NCBI RefSeq assembly: GCF_900110735.1
Contig: NZ_FOET01000004.1
Location: 1-64,000 of the forward strand
Reading direction: 5' to 3'
Source: Streptomyces radiopugnans
GTDB taxonomy: Bacteria; Actinomycetota; Actinomycetes; Streptomycetales; Streptomycetaceae
Length of the DNA stretch: 64,000 nt
The notes below the pieces were generated by a model. That model saw nothing but the letters and a program-made list of their open reading frames with translations, was not told the origin of the DNA and ran no database searches. Shown in pieces: positions 43,555 through 54,295 of the stretch; the stretch's first letter is position 1; every line of letters starts with the position of its first letter. A program made the translations under genes and the position numbers.

Positions 43555-44255
43555 TCCACGAGGTCGACGAGGGGCTGCGCCGCCTGCTGGGCGAGTCCGG
43601 GCTGGAGGCGTCGGGCGTCGAGATCGTCTTCGACGCCCCCACCCGGGACTGGGCGGCGCGCCGCAGCGCCCCGACGGTCTGCGTCTTCCTGTACGACATC
43701 CGCGAGGACGCCACCCGGCGCGGCAGCGGCGCCGGGGAGGTGTACGACGAGAACGGGCGGCTCGTGGCGCGGCGCACCCCGCCGCGCTGGTTCGAACTGA
43801 CGTATCTGGTCACGGCGTGGGCGAGCCGCCCGCAGGACGAGCACCGGCTGCTCTCGCAGGTGCTCGCCTGCCTGGTGGCCACCGACACCCTGCCCGCGCG
43901 GCTGCTCACCGGCACGCTCGCCGAACTCGGCCTGACCGTCGGTCTGGACACCGCCGGGGCCGGGCTCGACGCGCCGGCCGCCTCGGACGTGTGGTCGGCG
44001 CTCGGCGGGGAGCTGAAGGCGTCGCTCGGAGTGCTGGTGAGGGCGCCGCTCGCCGGGGTGAGCGAGGCCGTCGCGCCACCGGTCACCGAAGGGCTCGCCG
44101 TGCGCTCCGCCCCCCGGCACGGGGACGGGGATGCGGCGGGACGCCGGCTGCGCTACACGGAGGTGGGCGATCCGGGACCGGAGGGCTTCGCCGGTCCGCG
44201 CGAGCGGCCGCCCGCCCCCGCCCGGCGGCGGCGCAGGGGGGACCGCCGGCCGTGA
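43551..44255 (+). CDS. cis16: CIS tube terminator / cap protein (DUF4255, Afp16/Pvc16-like)
   Basis: A 234-residue protein whose first about 180 residues match DUF4255 (Pvc16 N-terminal): IHEVDEGLRRLLGESGLEAS, then FDAPTRDWAARRSAPTVCVF, LYDIREDATRR and RWFELTYLVTAWASRPQDEH, RLLSQVLACLVA. In Afp/PVC-type particles this protein caps the tube end and sets length. The C-terminus is charged and disordered. The GTG start overlaps the stop of the PD40 protein, and its stop overlaps the ATPase start, each by 4 bases. Confidence 0.88.
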   Translation: MIHEVDEGLRRLLGESGLEASGVEIVFDAPTRDWAARRSAPTVCVFLYDIREDATRRGSGAGEVYDENGRLVARRTPPRWFELTYLVTAWASRPQDEHRLLSQVLACLVATDTLPARLLTGTLAELGLTVGLDTAGAGLDAPAASDVWSALGGELKASLGVLVRAPLAGVSEAVAPPVTEGLAVRSAPRHGDGDAAGRRLRYTEVGDPGPEGFAGPRERPPAPARRRRRGDRRP

Positions 44256-46447
44256 CGCACACCGCGGGCCCCACCGCCGAGACCACCGCCGGATCCGTTG
44301 CCGGATCCGTCGCCGGAGCAGCTTCCCTGGCCGCCCCCGGGCCGCCCGGCGCCGAGGCCGTCCCCGACGGCGCCGACGGTGTGGAGTACGTGTGGACGCG
44401 GCTCCGCGCCGTCGAGGAGCGGGTGCGGCACGCGGTGGCGTCCCGCCGCGCCGCCGATCCCGACCCCGACGACCCCTACCGGGGCCAGTACCTCACCCCC
44501 GAGGCGGCGGCCCGCCTCCTCCACGAGCCGGGCGGCCTCGACCTGCCGCCCCGCGGCCCCTGGCACCCGCCTGCCGGTTCCGTCCTGGACGGCCTCTCCC
44601 GTCGCTTCGGCCTGTCCCCGCTGGACCTGGACCTGCTGCTGGTCGCGGTGGCACCCGATCTGGACGCGCGGTTCGAGCGGCTCTACGGCTACCTCAACGA
44701 CGACCTGACGCGCCGCCGCCCCACCGTCGGGCTCGCCCTGGAGCTGTGCGGGCTCGCCGCGGCGGCGCCCGCCCGCTTCCGGCTCGCCCCCGGAGCTCCG
44801 CTGGTCGAGGGCGGGCTGGTGGAGGTCACCGAGCCGGAGCGGCCGCCGCTGTCCCGCGTCCTGACCGTGCCCGACCGGGTCACCGCACACCTGCTGGGGG
44901 ACACCCGGCCCGACGCCCGGCTCGCCGGGCTGCTCGGCGAGGTGCACGAGGACCCGGCCGCCGAGGCGGCCCGGGCACGCCGGGTGGCGGCCGCGGCCCG
45001 GGCCGGGGTCGGCCTCGTCCACCTGCGCGGCCTGGGCGGCGACGCAACGGGTCTGGCCGTCACCGCCCTGCGCGCGGCCGGGCTGCGCGCGCTCGCCCTG
45101 GACGCGGCGGCACTCGCCCGGCGCCCCTGCGACGTACCGCACCTCGCCCGGGTGGCCGCGCTCGAAGCCCGCCTGACCGGTGCCGGGGTCGTCGTCGGCC
45201 CGTTGGAGGCGCTGCCCGCCGATCCCGCGGAACGGACCCGCGCGCTGGGGGCGCTGTGCGCGGCCCTGCGGGGGATCCCCCTGCTGACACACGGCACCAC
45301 CGGCTGGGACCCGGCGTGGGCGGCCGACACCCCCGTCACCGTGACCGTGCCCGCGCCCTCCCCCGAGCGGCAGGCCGAGCGCTGGCGGCACGCCCTGGAA
45401 CGGGCCGCCGGCGGCGGCCCCGTGGCCGGTTCCACGGCCGACTCCACGGCCGGGGGCGCCGAGGCGCTCGCCCGGGCTGTCGCCGCGCACCGGCTGGACT
45501 CCGGGCAGCTGCGCCGCGCCGCCGACGTGGCGACCCGCACGGCCGCCCTGGAGGGCCGCCCGGTGGGCCCCGACGACCTGCGGGCCGCCGTGCGGGCCCA
45601 GAACGGCGCGGGACTCGACCGGCTCGCCCGCCGGATCGAACCGGCCGTCGGCTGGGACGACCTGGTGCTCCCGCCGGCCACCCACCGGCGGCTGCGCGAA
45701 CTCGCGCTGCGCGCCCGCCACCGCGAGCAGGTGCTCGGGCAGTGGGGGATGCGGCCCGGCGGCGGCCGGGGGCGCGGTGTGATCGCGCTGTTCGCCGGCG
45801 AGTCGGGCACCGGCAAGACCATGTCCGCCGAGGTCGTCGCGGCGGACCTGGGCATGGACCTGTACGTGGTGGACCTGTCCACGGTCGTCGACAAGTACGT
45901 CGGGGAGACCGAGAAGAACCTGGAGCGGATCTTCACCGAGGCGTCGGCGGTCAACGCGGTGCTGCTCTTCGACGAGGCCGACGCGATCTTCGGCAAGCGC
46001 TCGGAGGTGAGGGACGCGCACGACCGGCACGCCAACATCGAGTCGGCCTACCTGCTCCAGCGCATGGAGTCGTTCGACGGGATCGCGGTGCTCACCACCA
46101 ACCTGCGGGCCAACCTGGACGAGGCGTTCACCCGCCGCCTGGACGTGGTGGCCGACTTCCCCGTCCCCGACGCCGGGCAGCGCCTGGCCCTGTGGCAGCG
46201 GTGCCTGGGCGGGAGGCTGCCCCGGGCCGGAGATCTGGACCTCGCCTTCTGCGCGGACCGCTTCGAGATGGCCGGCGGCTCGATCCGGGCCTGCGCGGTG
46301 ACGGCCGCCTACCTCGCGGCGGAGGCCGGCGGGCCGCTGACGATGCGGCAGGTGGTCAGAGCGGTCGCGCAGGAGTACCGCAAGCTGGGACGGCTGGTCC
46401 TGGCGGGCGAGTTCGGGCCGTGGCTGGCGGAGGCCGCCGACGCGTGA
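44252..46447 (+). CDS. cis15: CIS AAA+ ATPase (Afp15/Cis15-like)
   Basis: A 731-residue AAA+ protein. The N-terminal 450 residues hold a divergent, inactive-looking AAA-like region; the active module has Walker A GESGTGKT (516-523), Walker B LLFDEADAIFG (Asp574-Glu575), sensor 1 VLTTNLRANLDEAF and the Arg-finger region RRLDVVADFPVPD. Cis15/Afp15 ATPases are needed for particle assembly or remodelling. The N-terminal part contains an Ala/Gly/Thr-rich stretch (about 1-35). Its GTG start overlaps the Cis16 stop. Confidence 0.92.
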   Translation: MTHTAGPTAETTAGSVAGSVAGAASLAAPGPPGAEAVPDGADGVEYVWTRLRAVEERVRHAVASRRAADPDPDDPYRGQYLTPEAAARLLHEPGGLDLPPRGPWHPPAGSVLDGLSRRFGLSPLDLDLLLVAVAPDLDARFERLYGYLNDDLTRRRPTVGLALELCGLAAAAPARFRLAPGAPLVEGGLVEVTEPERPPLSRVLTVPDRVTAHLLGDTRPDARLAGLLGEVHEDPAAEAARARRVAAAARAGVGLVHLRGLGGDATGLAVTALRAAGLRALALDAAALARRPCDVPHLARVAALEARLTGAGVVVGPLEALPADPAERTRALGALCAALRGIPLLTHGTTGWDPAWAADTPVTVTVPAPSPERQAERWRHALERAAGGGPVAGSTADSTAGGAEALARAVAAHRLDSGQLRRAADVATRTAALEGRPVGPDDLRAAVRAQNGAGLDRLARRIEPAVGWDDLVLPPATHRRLRELALRARHREQVLGQWGMRPGGGRGRGVIALFAGESGTGKTMSAEVVAADLGMDLYVVDLSTVVDKYVGETEKNLERIFTEASAVNAVLLFDEADAIFGKRSEVRDAHDRHANIESAYLLQRMESFDGIAVLTTNLRANLDEAFTRRLDVVADFPVPDAGQRLALWQRCLGGRLPRAGDLDLAFCADRFEMAGGSIRACAVTAAYLAAEAGGPLTMRQVVRAVAQEYRKLGRLVLAGEFGPWLAEAADA

Positions 46448-46864
46448 GGGGCGGGCCGTGGCCGGCGGAGCCACCGCCGCACCGGCGGATCGCCGCCGGG
46501 ATCGCCGCGGACATCGACGGCGTGGGAACCCGCCTCCGGCCGCCGGGCCCCGAGCGAGCCCGATGCGGCGGTACGGCGCCGCACACGGCACCGCCCGCCG
46601 CGCCGTCCGCCGCCCGGGCGAGGAAGGCCACATTCGTGCGGTGCCGCAGCACGGCCCGTACGTCATCGACGGGTCGGAAGCGTCCTCCGAAGGGCGGGGC
46701 GCCGCTCGCCGGGGCCGAGGCGGGGCGGCCGGCCGGAGTCCCCTCCTCGCGTTCCCGGCTTGCCCGCACGGCCGTCCGGCGGTGCTCCGCGCACCACCGG
46801 CCGTGTGGAGTCGGGGCATCAGGCGGACCGGGGTGGAGCTGCCGGGGCCTTCCTCCGCGCGGTG
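46448..46864. other. Intergenic region between convergent CIS genes
   Basis: 417 bases between the ATPase (plus) and the DUF4157 gene (minus). Frames here have GC-rich but not convincingly coding composition. A minus-strand segment RFRPVDDVRAVLRHRTNVAF near 46630-46690 could be a coding remnant. No strong terminator was found. Confidence 0.35.
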
Positions 46865-48418
46865 TCAGGACCTCGACCGTTCCCACTCCGGGAACACCGA
46901 GGTCAGGAACGCCTCACCACGGGACACGCTCGCCGTGGAGTCGTTGCAGGAGAACGAGCCGGGCCAACTCGGGTTGAACTTGAGCAGCATGACCGTGGCG
47001 TTGCGCTCGGCGGCGGCCCGGTCCACACCCAGGTTCTCGGTCATCCAGGAGAAGACCGCGCCGCGCCGCTGTCCTTCGCGGACGACCGGATCGCCGCCGC
47101 CCTTCACCCTGCCCATGTCGTCCACGATGCCCTCGTTCCGCATGTCCTCCTTGAAGGAGGTGGCCATCAGCCGCCAGTTCTCCTCCCACATGGCGCGGTT
47201 CGCCGCGGCCTGCTGCTTCAGCTGGTCGGCCTGCTGCTGCGTGAGGGGTGCGGCGTTGCCGTGGGCCAGTTTCATGGCGGCGATGACGGTGGCGTCGAGC
47301 GAGGTGTAGAGGGACTCGCCGAACTGCGGGAACAATGCGTCCCAGCCGGTCTTGTCCCGGACGTGACCGATGCTGGCCTCGGCGGTGATGTCCACGGCCC
47401 CGATGGGGTTCCCCCGCATGTACAGGACGTAGTCCGGCCGGGTGGAGCCGAACGTCACCTGCGTGCCGAAGTGCGTCTCTGCGGGGAGAGAGGGCCTTCC
47501 CGCGCCTTTCAGGTGGGCATGGGCGACGGATTCGATCGCGTAGCCGAATTCCTTGGAGATGCCGCCGCTCCTGCCGTTGGCGTGGAAGTCCTGCCAGACG
47601 TCGACCCAGTGCTTCGTGTGGCCGTCGTAGTCGGCGAGCGGACCCAACTGGGGCGCAGTGGTGACATAGTTGTAGGCCCACTGGACCGCCCTGTCCACGG
47701 CGGCGGAGAACTCTTCAAAAAGCCGCGTCTCCGCCGCGTCCGGTGGGCCCTTCTTGAGCTCGACGACACGGCGCTGCAGCACGGACCCACCAGCGGCGTG
47801 GTACGGCCCCACCGGGTCTTCCGAGGCGTGTTCGGCGGACGGCACCGGGCCCGCGAGCGCGCGGGTGGCGTTCGTCTCGGCCTCGCGCTCGAACCGGTCC
47901 GAGGGGTCGGAGATTCTCAGTCCCGCCCCGTTGTCGGTACCGGAGACCGGGCCCTGGCGCTGCTGGACGACGTGAGTGAGCTCGTGGGCGAGGGTGTGCT
48001 TGTCGCCGCCGCCGTCGCCGATGACGACATGGCTGCCGGAGGTGTAGGCGCGTGCCCCGATGGCGCGGGCCGAGCGGGCGGCGGCGGCCCCGGTGTGCAA
48101 CCGCACGTCGGAGAAGTCGGTGCCGAGCCTGGCCTCCATCTCCTGGCGTACCGGCGCGGCGAGCGGTTTGCCGGCCGAGCGCAGGACCTCGCGCACCTCG
48201 ACGTCCGGCTGTTCCGGGGCGGGTGCGGTGCGGGCGCGGCGGGCGATCATGCCGGTCACCGCGGCGTTGCCCGCGCCGCGCTGCGCCGCGCGCAGCGCGT
48301 CGGCGGTGAGCGGGGGCGGTACGGCGGCGCCTCCGGACTCCTCCCGCCGGGCGGCGGCCCGGTCGCGTGCCGGCTGCCGGTCCTCGCTCCACTCGGTGCG
48401 CTGCCTGGACCTCTGCAC
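46865..48418 (-). CDS. DUF4157 (eCIS core) protein with large C-terminal domain; candidate CIS cargo
   Basis: A 517-residue protein. The DUF4157 domain (about residues 35-170) ends with the zinc-metallopeptidase motif HELTH (145-149) in LAHELTHVVQQRQG. It is followed by a linker containing VLQRRVVELKK and a C-terminal domain (about 210-517). That domain has EFGYAIESVAHAHL, RPDYVLYMRGNPIG (Asp329) and AVDITAE (Asp343), a spacing that recalls PD-(D/E)xK nucleases though the Lys is absent. DUF4157 marks CIS-linked toxins and cargo. The GTG at 48418 has GGAGG 6 bases upstream, better supported than ATG 48487. It is divergent from the sheath gene. Confidence 0.85.
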   Translation of the reverse strand: MQRSRQRTEWSEDRQPARDRAAARREESGGAAVPPPLTADALRAAQRGAGNAAVTGMIARRARTAPAPEQPDVEVREVLRSAGKPLAAPVRQEMEARLGTDFSDVRLHTGAAAARSARAIGARAYTSGSHVVIGDGGGDKHTLAHELTHVVQQRQGPVSGTDNGAGLRISDPSDRFEREAETNATRALAGPVPSAEHASEDPVGPYHAAGGSVLQRRVVELKKGPPDAAETRLFEEFSAAVDRAVQWAYNYVTTAPQLGPLADYDGHTKHWVDVWQDFHANGRSGGISKEFGYAIESVAHAHLKGAGRPSLPAETHFGTQVTFGSTRPDYVLYMRGNPIGAVDITAEASIGHVRDKTGWDALFPQFGESLYTSLDATVIAAMKLAHGNAAPLTQQQADQLKQQAAANRAMWEENWRLMATSFKEDMRNEGIVDDMGRVKGGGDPVVREGQRRGAVFSWMTENLGVDRAAAERNATVMLLKFNPSWPGSFSCNDSTASVSRGEAFLTSVFPEWERSRS

Positions 48419-48668
48419 CTGCTGCCTCCTCGTCGGCGCACGCCTGCTGCGGCCCCAGTGGACCGCGCGGACGGGCGGGGTGTCCATGCCCGCACGGGCA
48501 GCGCGAGGGCAGGAGTGGGCGACGGCCGGGCGGTCGGCGCGGGGAGCCCGGAAAGGCAGCGCTCTTGCCCCCGACCAGGTCCGCGGGTCCCTGTCGCCGG
48601 GCCGGAGCCGTGGCGAAGACTCGGCCTGGACACAGGTGACCGACCCGCAAGGACGCTAAGGAGCGAGC
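48419..48668. promoter_or_regulatory. Divergent CIS promoter region (cargo candidate / sheath)
   Basis: 250 bases separate the proposed DUF4157 start from the sheath ATG. AAGGAG lies 6 bases before the sheath start. The region must hold the promoter of the long structural operon; I could not pick unambiguous hexamers. A longer DUF4157 N-terminus (from 48487) would take up part of it. Confidence 0.4.
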
Positions 48669-50225
<1,557 letters not shown>

Positions 50226-50259
50226 CCCCAGGGTCCGCAAGGAAAGGTGACGAACAGTC

Positions 50260-50700
50260 ATGGCAGTGGGCGACGCTCTTTCCACCCATGTCTTCGGCGT
50301 GCAGCTCGGGGGCTACCTGGTCGAGTCGGTCCAGGAGATCAGCGGGCTGACCGTCGAGGAGGAGGTGGTCGAGGTCAAGCAGGTCAGCGCGGAGGGCAAG
50401 CAGATCATCCGCAAGCAGCCCGGCGCCCGCCAGGCGGGCGAGATCACGATCACCCGCGGGCTCGACCAGAGCAGCGAGTTCACCAACTGGATCAAGGAGA
50501 CCCTGAACAACGGCGCCGTGAACGCCGCGCGGCAGAACCTCACCATCGAGATCAAGGACTCCGAGGGCACCACGGTCCGCCGCATCCAGCTGATGCAGGG
50601 CTGGGCCTCCAGGTGGGAGGGCCCGTCCCTGAAGGCGGGCGAGTCGTCCCCGGCCACCGAGTCCGTCACGATCGTGTTCGAGGAGATCATCGTCGAATGA
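50260..50700 (+). CDS. cis1: CIS inner tube protein
   Basis: A 146-residue phage-tail-tube (gp19/Hcp-like) protein. Motifs are STHVFGVQLGGYLVESVQEI, SGLTVEEEVVEVKQVS, GEITITRGLDQSSEFTNWIK and the final ESVTIVFEEIIVE. It lies 34 bases after the sheath gene and overlaps the next gene by ATGA, so it belongs to the same operon. As the first tube gene after the sheath it is the probable main inner-tube subunit; the second tube-like gene at 54296 is likely the initiating ring. Confidence 0.92.
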   Translation: MAVGDALSTHVFGVQLGGYLVESVQEISGLTVEEEVVEVKQVSAEGKQIIRKQPGARQAGEITITRGLDQSSEFTNWIKETLNNGAVNAARQNLTIEIKDSEGTTVRRIQLMQGWASRWEGPSLKAGESSPATESVTIVFEEIIVE

Positions 50701-51185
50701 GACGCCGTACGGTGACGGCGGGCAACCTGGAGGAGATCCTCCAGGTGACGGCGCCCGCCCCGGCGACGGAGCAGGCGGCGGCGCCCCCCGCCCCTGCCCC
50801 CCGGGAGGACCACGGGCTGCGCACCGAGTTCGAGTTCGAGCTGCCGCGCGGGTACGTCGACGAGGCGGGCACGGTGCACCGCCACGGCGCGATGCGCCTG
50901 GCCACCGCCCGCGACGAGCTGCGGCCCCAGATCGACCTGCGGGTCAAGGAGAACCCCGCGTACCTGAGCGTGGTGCTGCTGAGCCAGGTGATCACCCGGA
51001 TCGGCACGATCACCGACGTGCACGCCGGGATCGTGGAGCGGATGTACGCCACCGACGTCGCCTTCCTCCAGGACTTCTACCGCCGCGTCAACAGCGAGGG
51101 CCACACCCGTGCGGCGGTGACCTGCCCCCACTGCGAGGGCGGTTTCGAGGTCGACCTCTCGGGTGGGCGCCTGGGGGAATCGTGA
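50697..51185 (+). CDS. CIS tail-assembly chaperone-like protein
   Basis: A 162-residue protein that overlaps the tube gene by ATGA. After an Ala/Pro-rich lead (about 15-40) it has TEFEFELPRGYVDEAGTVHR, HGAMRLATARDEL, NPAYLSVVLLSQVITRIGTI and YRRVNSEGHTRAAVTCPHCE. The pattern matches phage-tail assembly proteins that lie between tube and tape-measure genes and chaperone the latter. A single CxxC (CPHC) near the C-terminus could be structural. It is followed by a very small gene, again as in phage chaperone pairs. Confidence 0.78.
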   Translation: MRRRTVTAGNLEEILQVTAPAPATEQAAAPPAPAPREDHGLRTEFEFELPRGYVDEAGTVHRHGAMRLATARDELRPQIDLRVKENPAYLSVVLLSQVITRIGTITDVHAGIVERMYATDVAFLQDFYRRVNSEGHTRAAVTCPHCEGGFEVDLSGGRLGES

Positions 51186-51340
51186 CGTACGCCCTCCCCC
51201 GGCTCCTGGAGGAGATCGCGTACATCGCCTACCACTTCCACTGGCGGCGCGAGGAGATCCTCGGCCTGACCCACGGTGAGCGCCGGCAGTGGGTGGCCGA
51301 GATCGCCCGTATCAACACCCGCGTGAACGAAGGCGGTTGA
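51182..51340 (+). CDS. 52-residue CIS protein (DUF6760-like)
   Basis: A short gene squeezed between the chaperone-like gene and the long disordered protein. The GTG start overlaps the previous stop (GTGA); it reads VTYALPRLLEEIAYIAYHFH, then WRREEILGLTHGERRQWVAE and IARINTRVNEGG. It is a compact helical peptide with a His/Trp/Arg-rich centre, like the small tail proteins that follow tail-assembly chaperones in phages and resemble DUF6760. Spacing to the next start is 4 bases. It is easily missed by size cut-offs. Confidence 0.75.
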   Translation: MTYALPRLLEEIAYIAYHFHWRREEILGLTHGERRQWVAEIARINTRVNEGG

Positions 51341-51344
51341 GTAC

Positions 51345-54263
51345 ATGGCATGGCGGGACAGGCTGCGCCGCCGGGCCGCCGGGCCGGGCGCCGCGCACCG
51401 TCCGCGGCGTACGGGGCGGCCCGGTGCCGGAGCGGACGGCCGGTCCGGCGAGGGGCCGGGCCGGAGCGAGCCCGGCGTTCCGGGTCCCTCCGTGCCCGGC
51501 GACTGGGACGGGGGGTGGCAGCGCACCGCTGCGCCGGAGCTCACCCTGGCGCGCGCCCCGCTCGGCGTCAGCGACGGCCTCGCCTTCCGCGCGGGCCTGG
51601 CCGCCTGGCGGAACCCGTCGTTCGACACCGGCCTGGGCCACGCCCTGCTGCCCACGGCCCCGACCGGCCTGGTGCACGGCGTCACCGGTCCGGCCGCCCC
51701 GCGGCCCGTCCACACCGGCGGGGGTCCGCTGCTGCTCCGGACGCTGCGTCCGCCGGAGGCGGACGGCCCGCAGGAGGCGGACGGCCCGCAGGAGGGTACG
51801 CCGGGCACCACGGCCCCGGACACCGCGCCCCCGGGCGGCGCGGCACCGGGCGCTCCGGCCCCGTCCGGCTCGGCGTCCTCGGGTGCGCGGTCTTCCCGCG
51901 GCCGGTCCGGATCGGGTTCCGGAGCGGCGCACGCGGGCGCGGGGCGGGAGCCCGCGGCGGCGCGGCACGGCGGCGGTGCCGAGGGCGCCGGCGGTCCGGG
52001 CGGCACTCCTCGGAACCGCGGTCCGGTGTCCGCGGACTCCCCCGCCGCGCTCTCCCCGCCCTCCTCCCCCCTCCAGCGGGCCGTGCGGCCGGGCACCGGC
52101 CCGGTCGTGGCCCCCGCCGGCACCGGCCCCCGGCCGGCTGCTCCGCAGATTCCGCTGGTACGGCGTGTGTCGGTGGTCCCGGGCCCGGCAGCCGACGGAT
52201 CCATGGCCCGGTCCGCTCCCGGCGGGCCCGCGCCAAGGGCACGGTCCGGCCCGCCGGGGGCGGAATCCGGGCGCGCGTCCCGGCCGCCGGCCGGTTCCGG
52301 GGAACGTACGCCCTCCGGCCCGGCGGTCGGGCTCCGCCCCGTGGGGCCGAGCCTGACCACCGCCCGGTACCCGGCCGGGCCCGTGCGCCGCGTCCCCGCG
52401 CTGCGGCCCGCCACCCCTGCGCCCGGCGATCGCACCGCGTCCGGCGCACCCGGCCCCGCACCCGCCACGGCCGCACCGGCCGGGACGAAGGCGGGCCCCA
52501 CAGCCCCCGCGCAACGCACCGCCGCGCCCGGGCGGAGCCGCGCGCCCCTCGGCGCTCCGCTGGGCGAACTGCCCTCCACGGCCACGCCGTTGGCGGAAGG
52601 GCCCGCCCCGCGTACCGCGCCCGGCACCGGACCCGCACCCGGTCCGGCGCTGCCCGTCGTCCAGCGCCGCGCGGAGGGCGCGGCCAGCACCCCGGACCCG
52701 TACGACGGCGGCGCGAAGGAAGCGGCCCGCGACGTACCGCAGGGCCCCGCCGCACCGGCCGGCGTACCGCGCCGATCCCCCGGCCCCGGCAAACGCACCG
52801 GTGCCCGCGCGCGCGGCGGCCTGGGCGAGCCGCTGCCCGCGCTGCCGCCGAGCGCCGGCCTGCCCGGTTCCACCGCGCCCGGCGCCCGCGCCTCCCGCGC
52901 GGCGTCCGGCTCGGACGACCCACACCGGGAGCGGACGGCCGGCGCCGCCCCGGTGCCGCCCGCGGCGGAGGGCGGCCGGACGCCTGCCGGGGCCGCACCG
53001 CGTACCGCGCCCGCGCCCCGTGCGCCGGGGGGAGGCGGAGCGGACGCGCCGCTGCTGGGGACGGGCGATGTACAGCGCCGCCTCGCGGGCCACTCCTCCA
53101 CCGCCGCCCCCGTGGAGCCCGGCCCCGCGCTCCACGGGGACGGGCCCGCCACACCGCTGGTGGCGCCGTCCCCGGCCGCCCCGCCCCACCGCCCGGCACT
53201 CGAGAACGCCGCGGGCGCGCCGGGCGGTTCGAGCGCGACTGGCAGACCGGGCACGTCGGACACGCCGGGCACCGCGGGAGCGGCGGACCCGGCGGGAAGC
53301 GCGCGACGCCACGGCACGGTGCCCGGCGGGCCGGGTCCCGGCGGGCCGCGGCCCCACAGCCCCGCCGCCCGGGTCCCGGTCGTCGTCGCCCGGGCCGCGG
53401 CCGGAGGAACCGGGGGCGCGGAGATCGCCCGAACCTCCGGCGCGGACGGCCCGCGCCCCCTCCCCGTGACCCGCTCCGGGGGGCGTTCCGCCCCGCAGGA
53501 GCCCCGCATCCTCTCGCTGCTCGCCGCGCGCCGGCTCTCCCTGAACACCCGGATCCCGGAAGGAGTGGCTCCGCCCGCCCCGTCCCGTTCGGGCGGCCGT
53601 CCCGTGGTGGCGGTGCGGCGGCCCGCCGCACCGGTGGCCGGCCAGGACGGCCTCGGGGTGTCGGCCGCGCGGCCGGCACCGGTTCCGCCCGCGGCCACCC
53701 CGGCGGGCGCGCGGGGGGCCGGCTCCCCGGACGCCGTCCAGCGCGTCCCGGTCGTCCGGCCCGCGCCGCCCCGCCCGGAGGCGCCCGCGGAGGCCGCCGC
53801 CCCGCCGGCGCGGTCCCTTCCGGTGGCCGCCCCTCAGACGTCGGCGCCCGCACTTCCGGTGTCCACGTCCGGCCCGGCAGCCCCGCCGGAACCGGCGGGG
53901 GCCGTCCCCGTGGTCCGGTGGAGGGCCGCTCCGCCGGGCCCCCGGCCCGCGGCGGGCGGGACCGGCCGGGCGGCGGCCCCGGTGCAGCGCGCGGCCACCG
54001 GCACCGGTGGCGCCGCCGCGGGCGCACCGGCCGGAGCGGCGCGGACGCGCGGTCGGCCCCGACCGGCCTCCGCGCCGTCCTGGTCGCCTGCGTCGGCCGC
54101 CTCCGATGTGGACGCGGCCGGGCACGCCGGAACACCGCAGGACCCCGGCCTGGACCTGGACGACCTGGCGCGCCGCCTGCTCGACCCGGTGGCACGGCTG
54201 CTCCGCACCGAGCTGCGGCGCGGCCGGGAGCGCATGGGCCGCCCCCACGACGGACGCCGCTGA
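51345..54263 (+). CDS. Large disordered protein in the tape-measure position of the CIS operon
   Basis: A 972-residue protein of Pro, Ala, Gly, Arg, Thr and Ser with almost no predicted secondary structure except the C-terminal 35 residues (DLDDLARRLLDPVARLLRTE). Short motifs recur: LQR at 243 and VQR at 439, 576, 798 and 880, plus related VRRVPALRP, VQRVPVVRP and LVRRVSVVP. Position after two chaperone-like genes and before the second tube gene is that of the tape measure (Cis14), but tape measures are normally helical. DUF4157-type cargo proteins also carry VQR/LQR motifs. It may be a tape measure, a lumen cargo, or a scaffold. Confidence 0.6.
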   Translation: MAWRDRLRRRAAGPGAAHRPRRTGRPGAGADGRSGEGPGRSEPGVPGPSVPGDWDGGWQRTAAPELTLARAPLGVSDGLAFRAGLAAWRNPSFDTGLGHALLPTAPTGLVHGVTGPAAPRPVHTGGGPLLLRTLRPPEADGPQEADGPQEGTPGTTAPDTAPPGGAAPGAPAPSGSASSGARSSRGRSGSGSGAAHAGAGREPAAARHGGGAEGAGGPGGTPRNRGPVSADSPAALSPPSSPLQRAVRPGTGPVVAPAGTGPRPAAPQIPLVRRVSVVPGPAADGSMARSAPGGPAPRARSGPPGAESGRASRPPAGSGERTPSGPAVGLRPVGPSLTTARYPAGPVRRVPALRPATPAPGDRTASGAPGPAPATAAPAGTKAGPTAPAQRTAAPGRSRAPLGAPLGELPSTATPLAEGPAPRTAPGTGPAPGPALPVVQRRAEGAASTPDPYDGGAKEAARDVPQGPAAPAGVPRRSPGPGKRTGARARGGLGEPLPALPPSAGLPGSTAPGARASRAASGSDDPHRERTAGAAPVPPAAEGGRTPAGAAPRTAPAPRAPGGGGADAPLLGTGDVQRRLAGHSSTAAPVEPGPALHGDGPATPLVAPSPAAPPHRPALENAAGAPGGSSATGRPGTSDTPGTAGAADPAGSARRHGTVPGGPGPGGPRPHSPAARVPVVVARAAAGGTGGAEIARTSGADGPRPLPVTRSGGRSAPQEPRILSLLAARRLSLNTRIPEGVAPPAPSRSGGRPVVAVRRPAAPVAGQDGLGVSAARPAPVPPAATPAGARGAGSPDAVQRVPVVRPAPPRPEAPAEAAAPPARSLPVAAPQTSAPALPVSTSGPAAPPEPAGAVPVVRWRAAPPGPRPAAGGTGRAAAPVQRAATGTGGAAAGAPAGAARTRGRPRPASAPSWSPASAASDVDAAGHAGTPQDPGLDLDDLARRLLDPVARLLRTELRRGRERMGRPHDGRR

Positions 54264-54295
54264 GGGCCCGAAGGCAAGGAACGGATGACGGACGG

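Noticed and set aside
50313..51131. Minus-strand frame across tube and chaperone genes
   Set aside because: Antisense shadow of well-recognised CIS genes.
51077..54248. Long minus-strand frames opposite the disordered CIS protein
   Set aside because: All frames are open here because of extreme GC content. The plus frame is in register with the operon, ends properly before the next gene and carries the VQR motifs.
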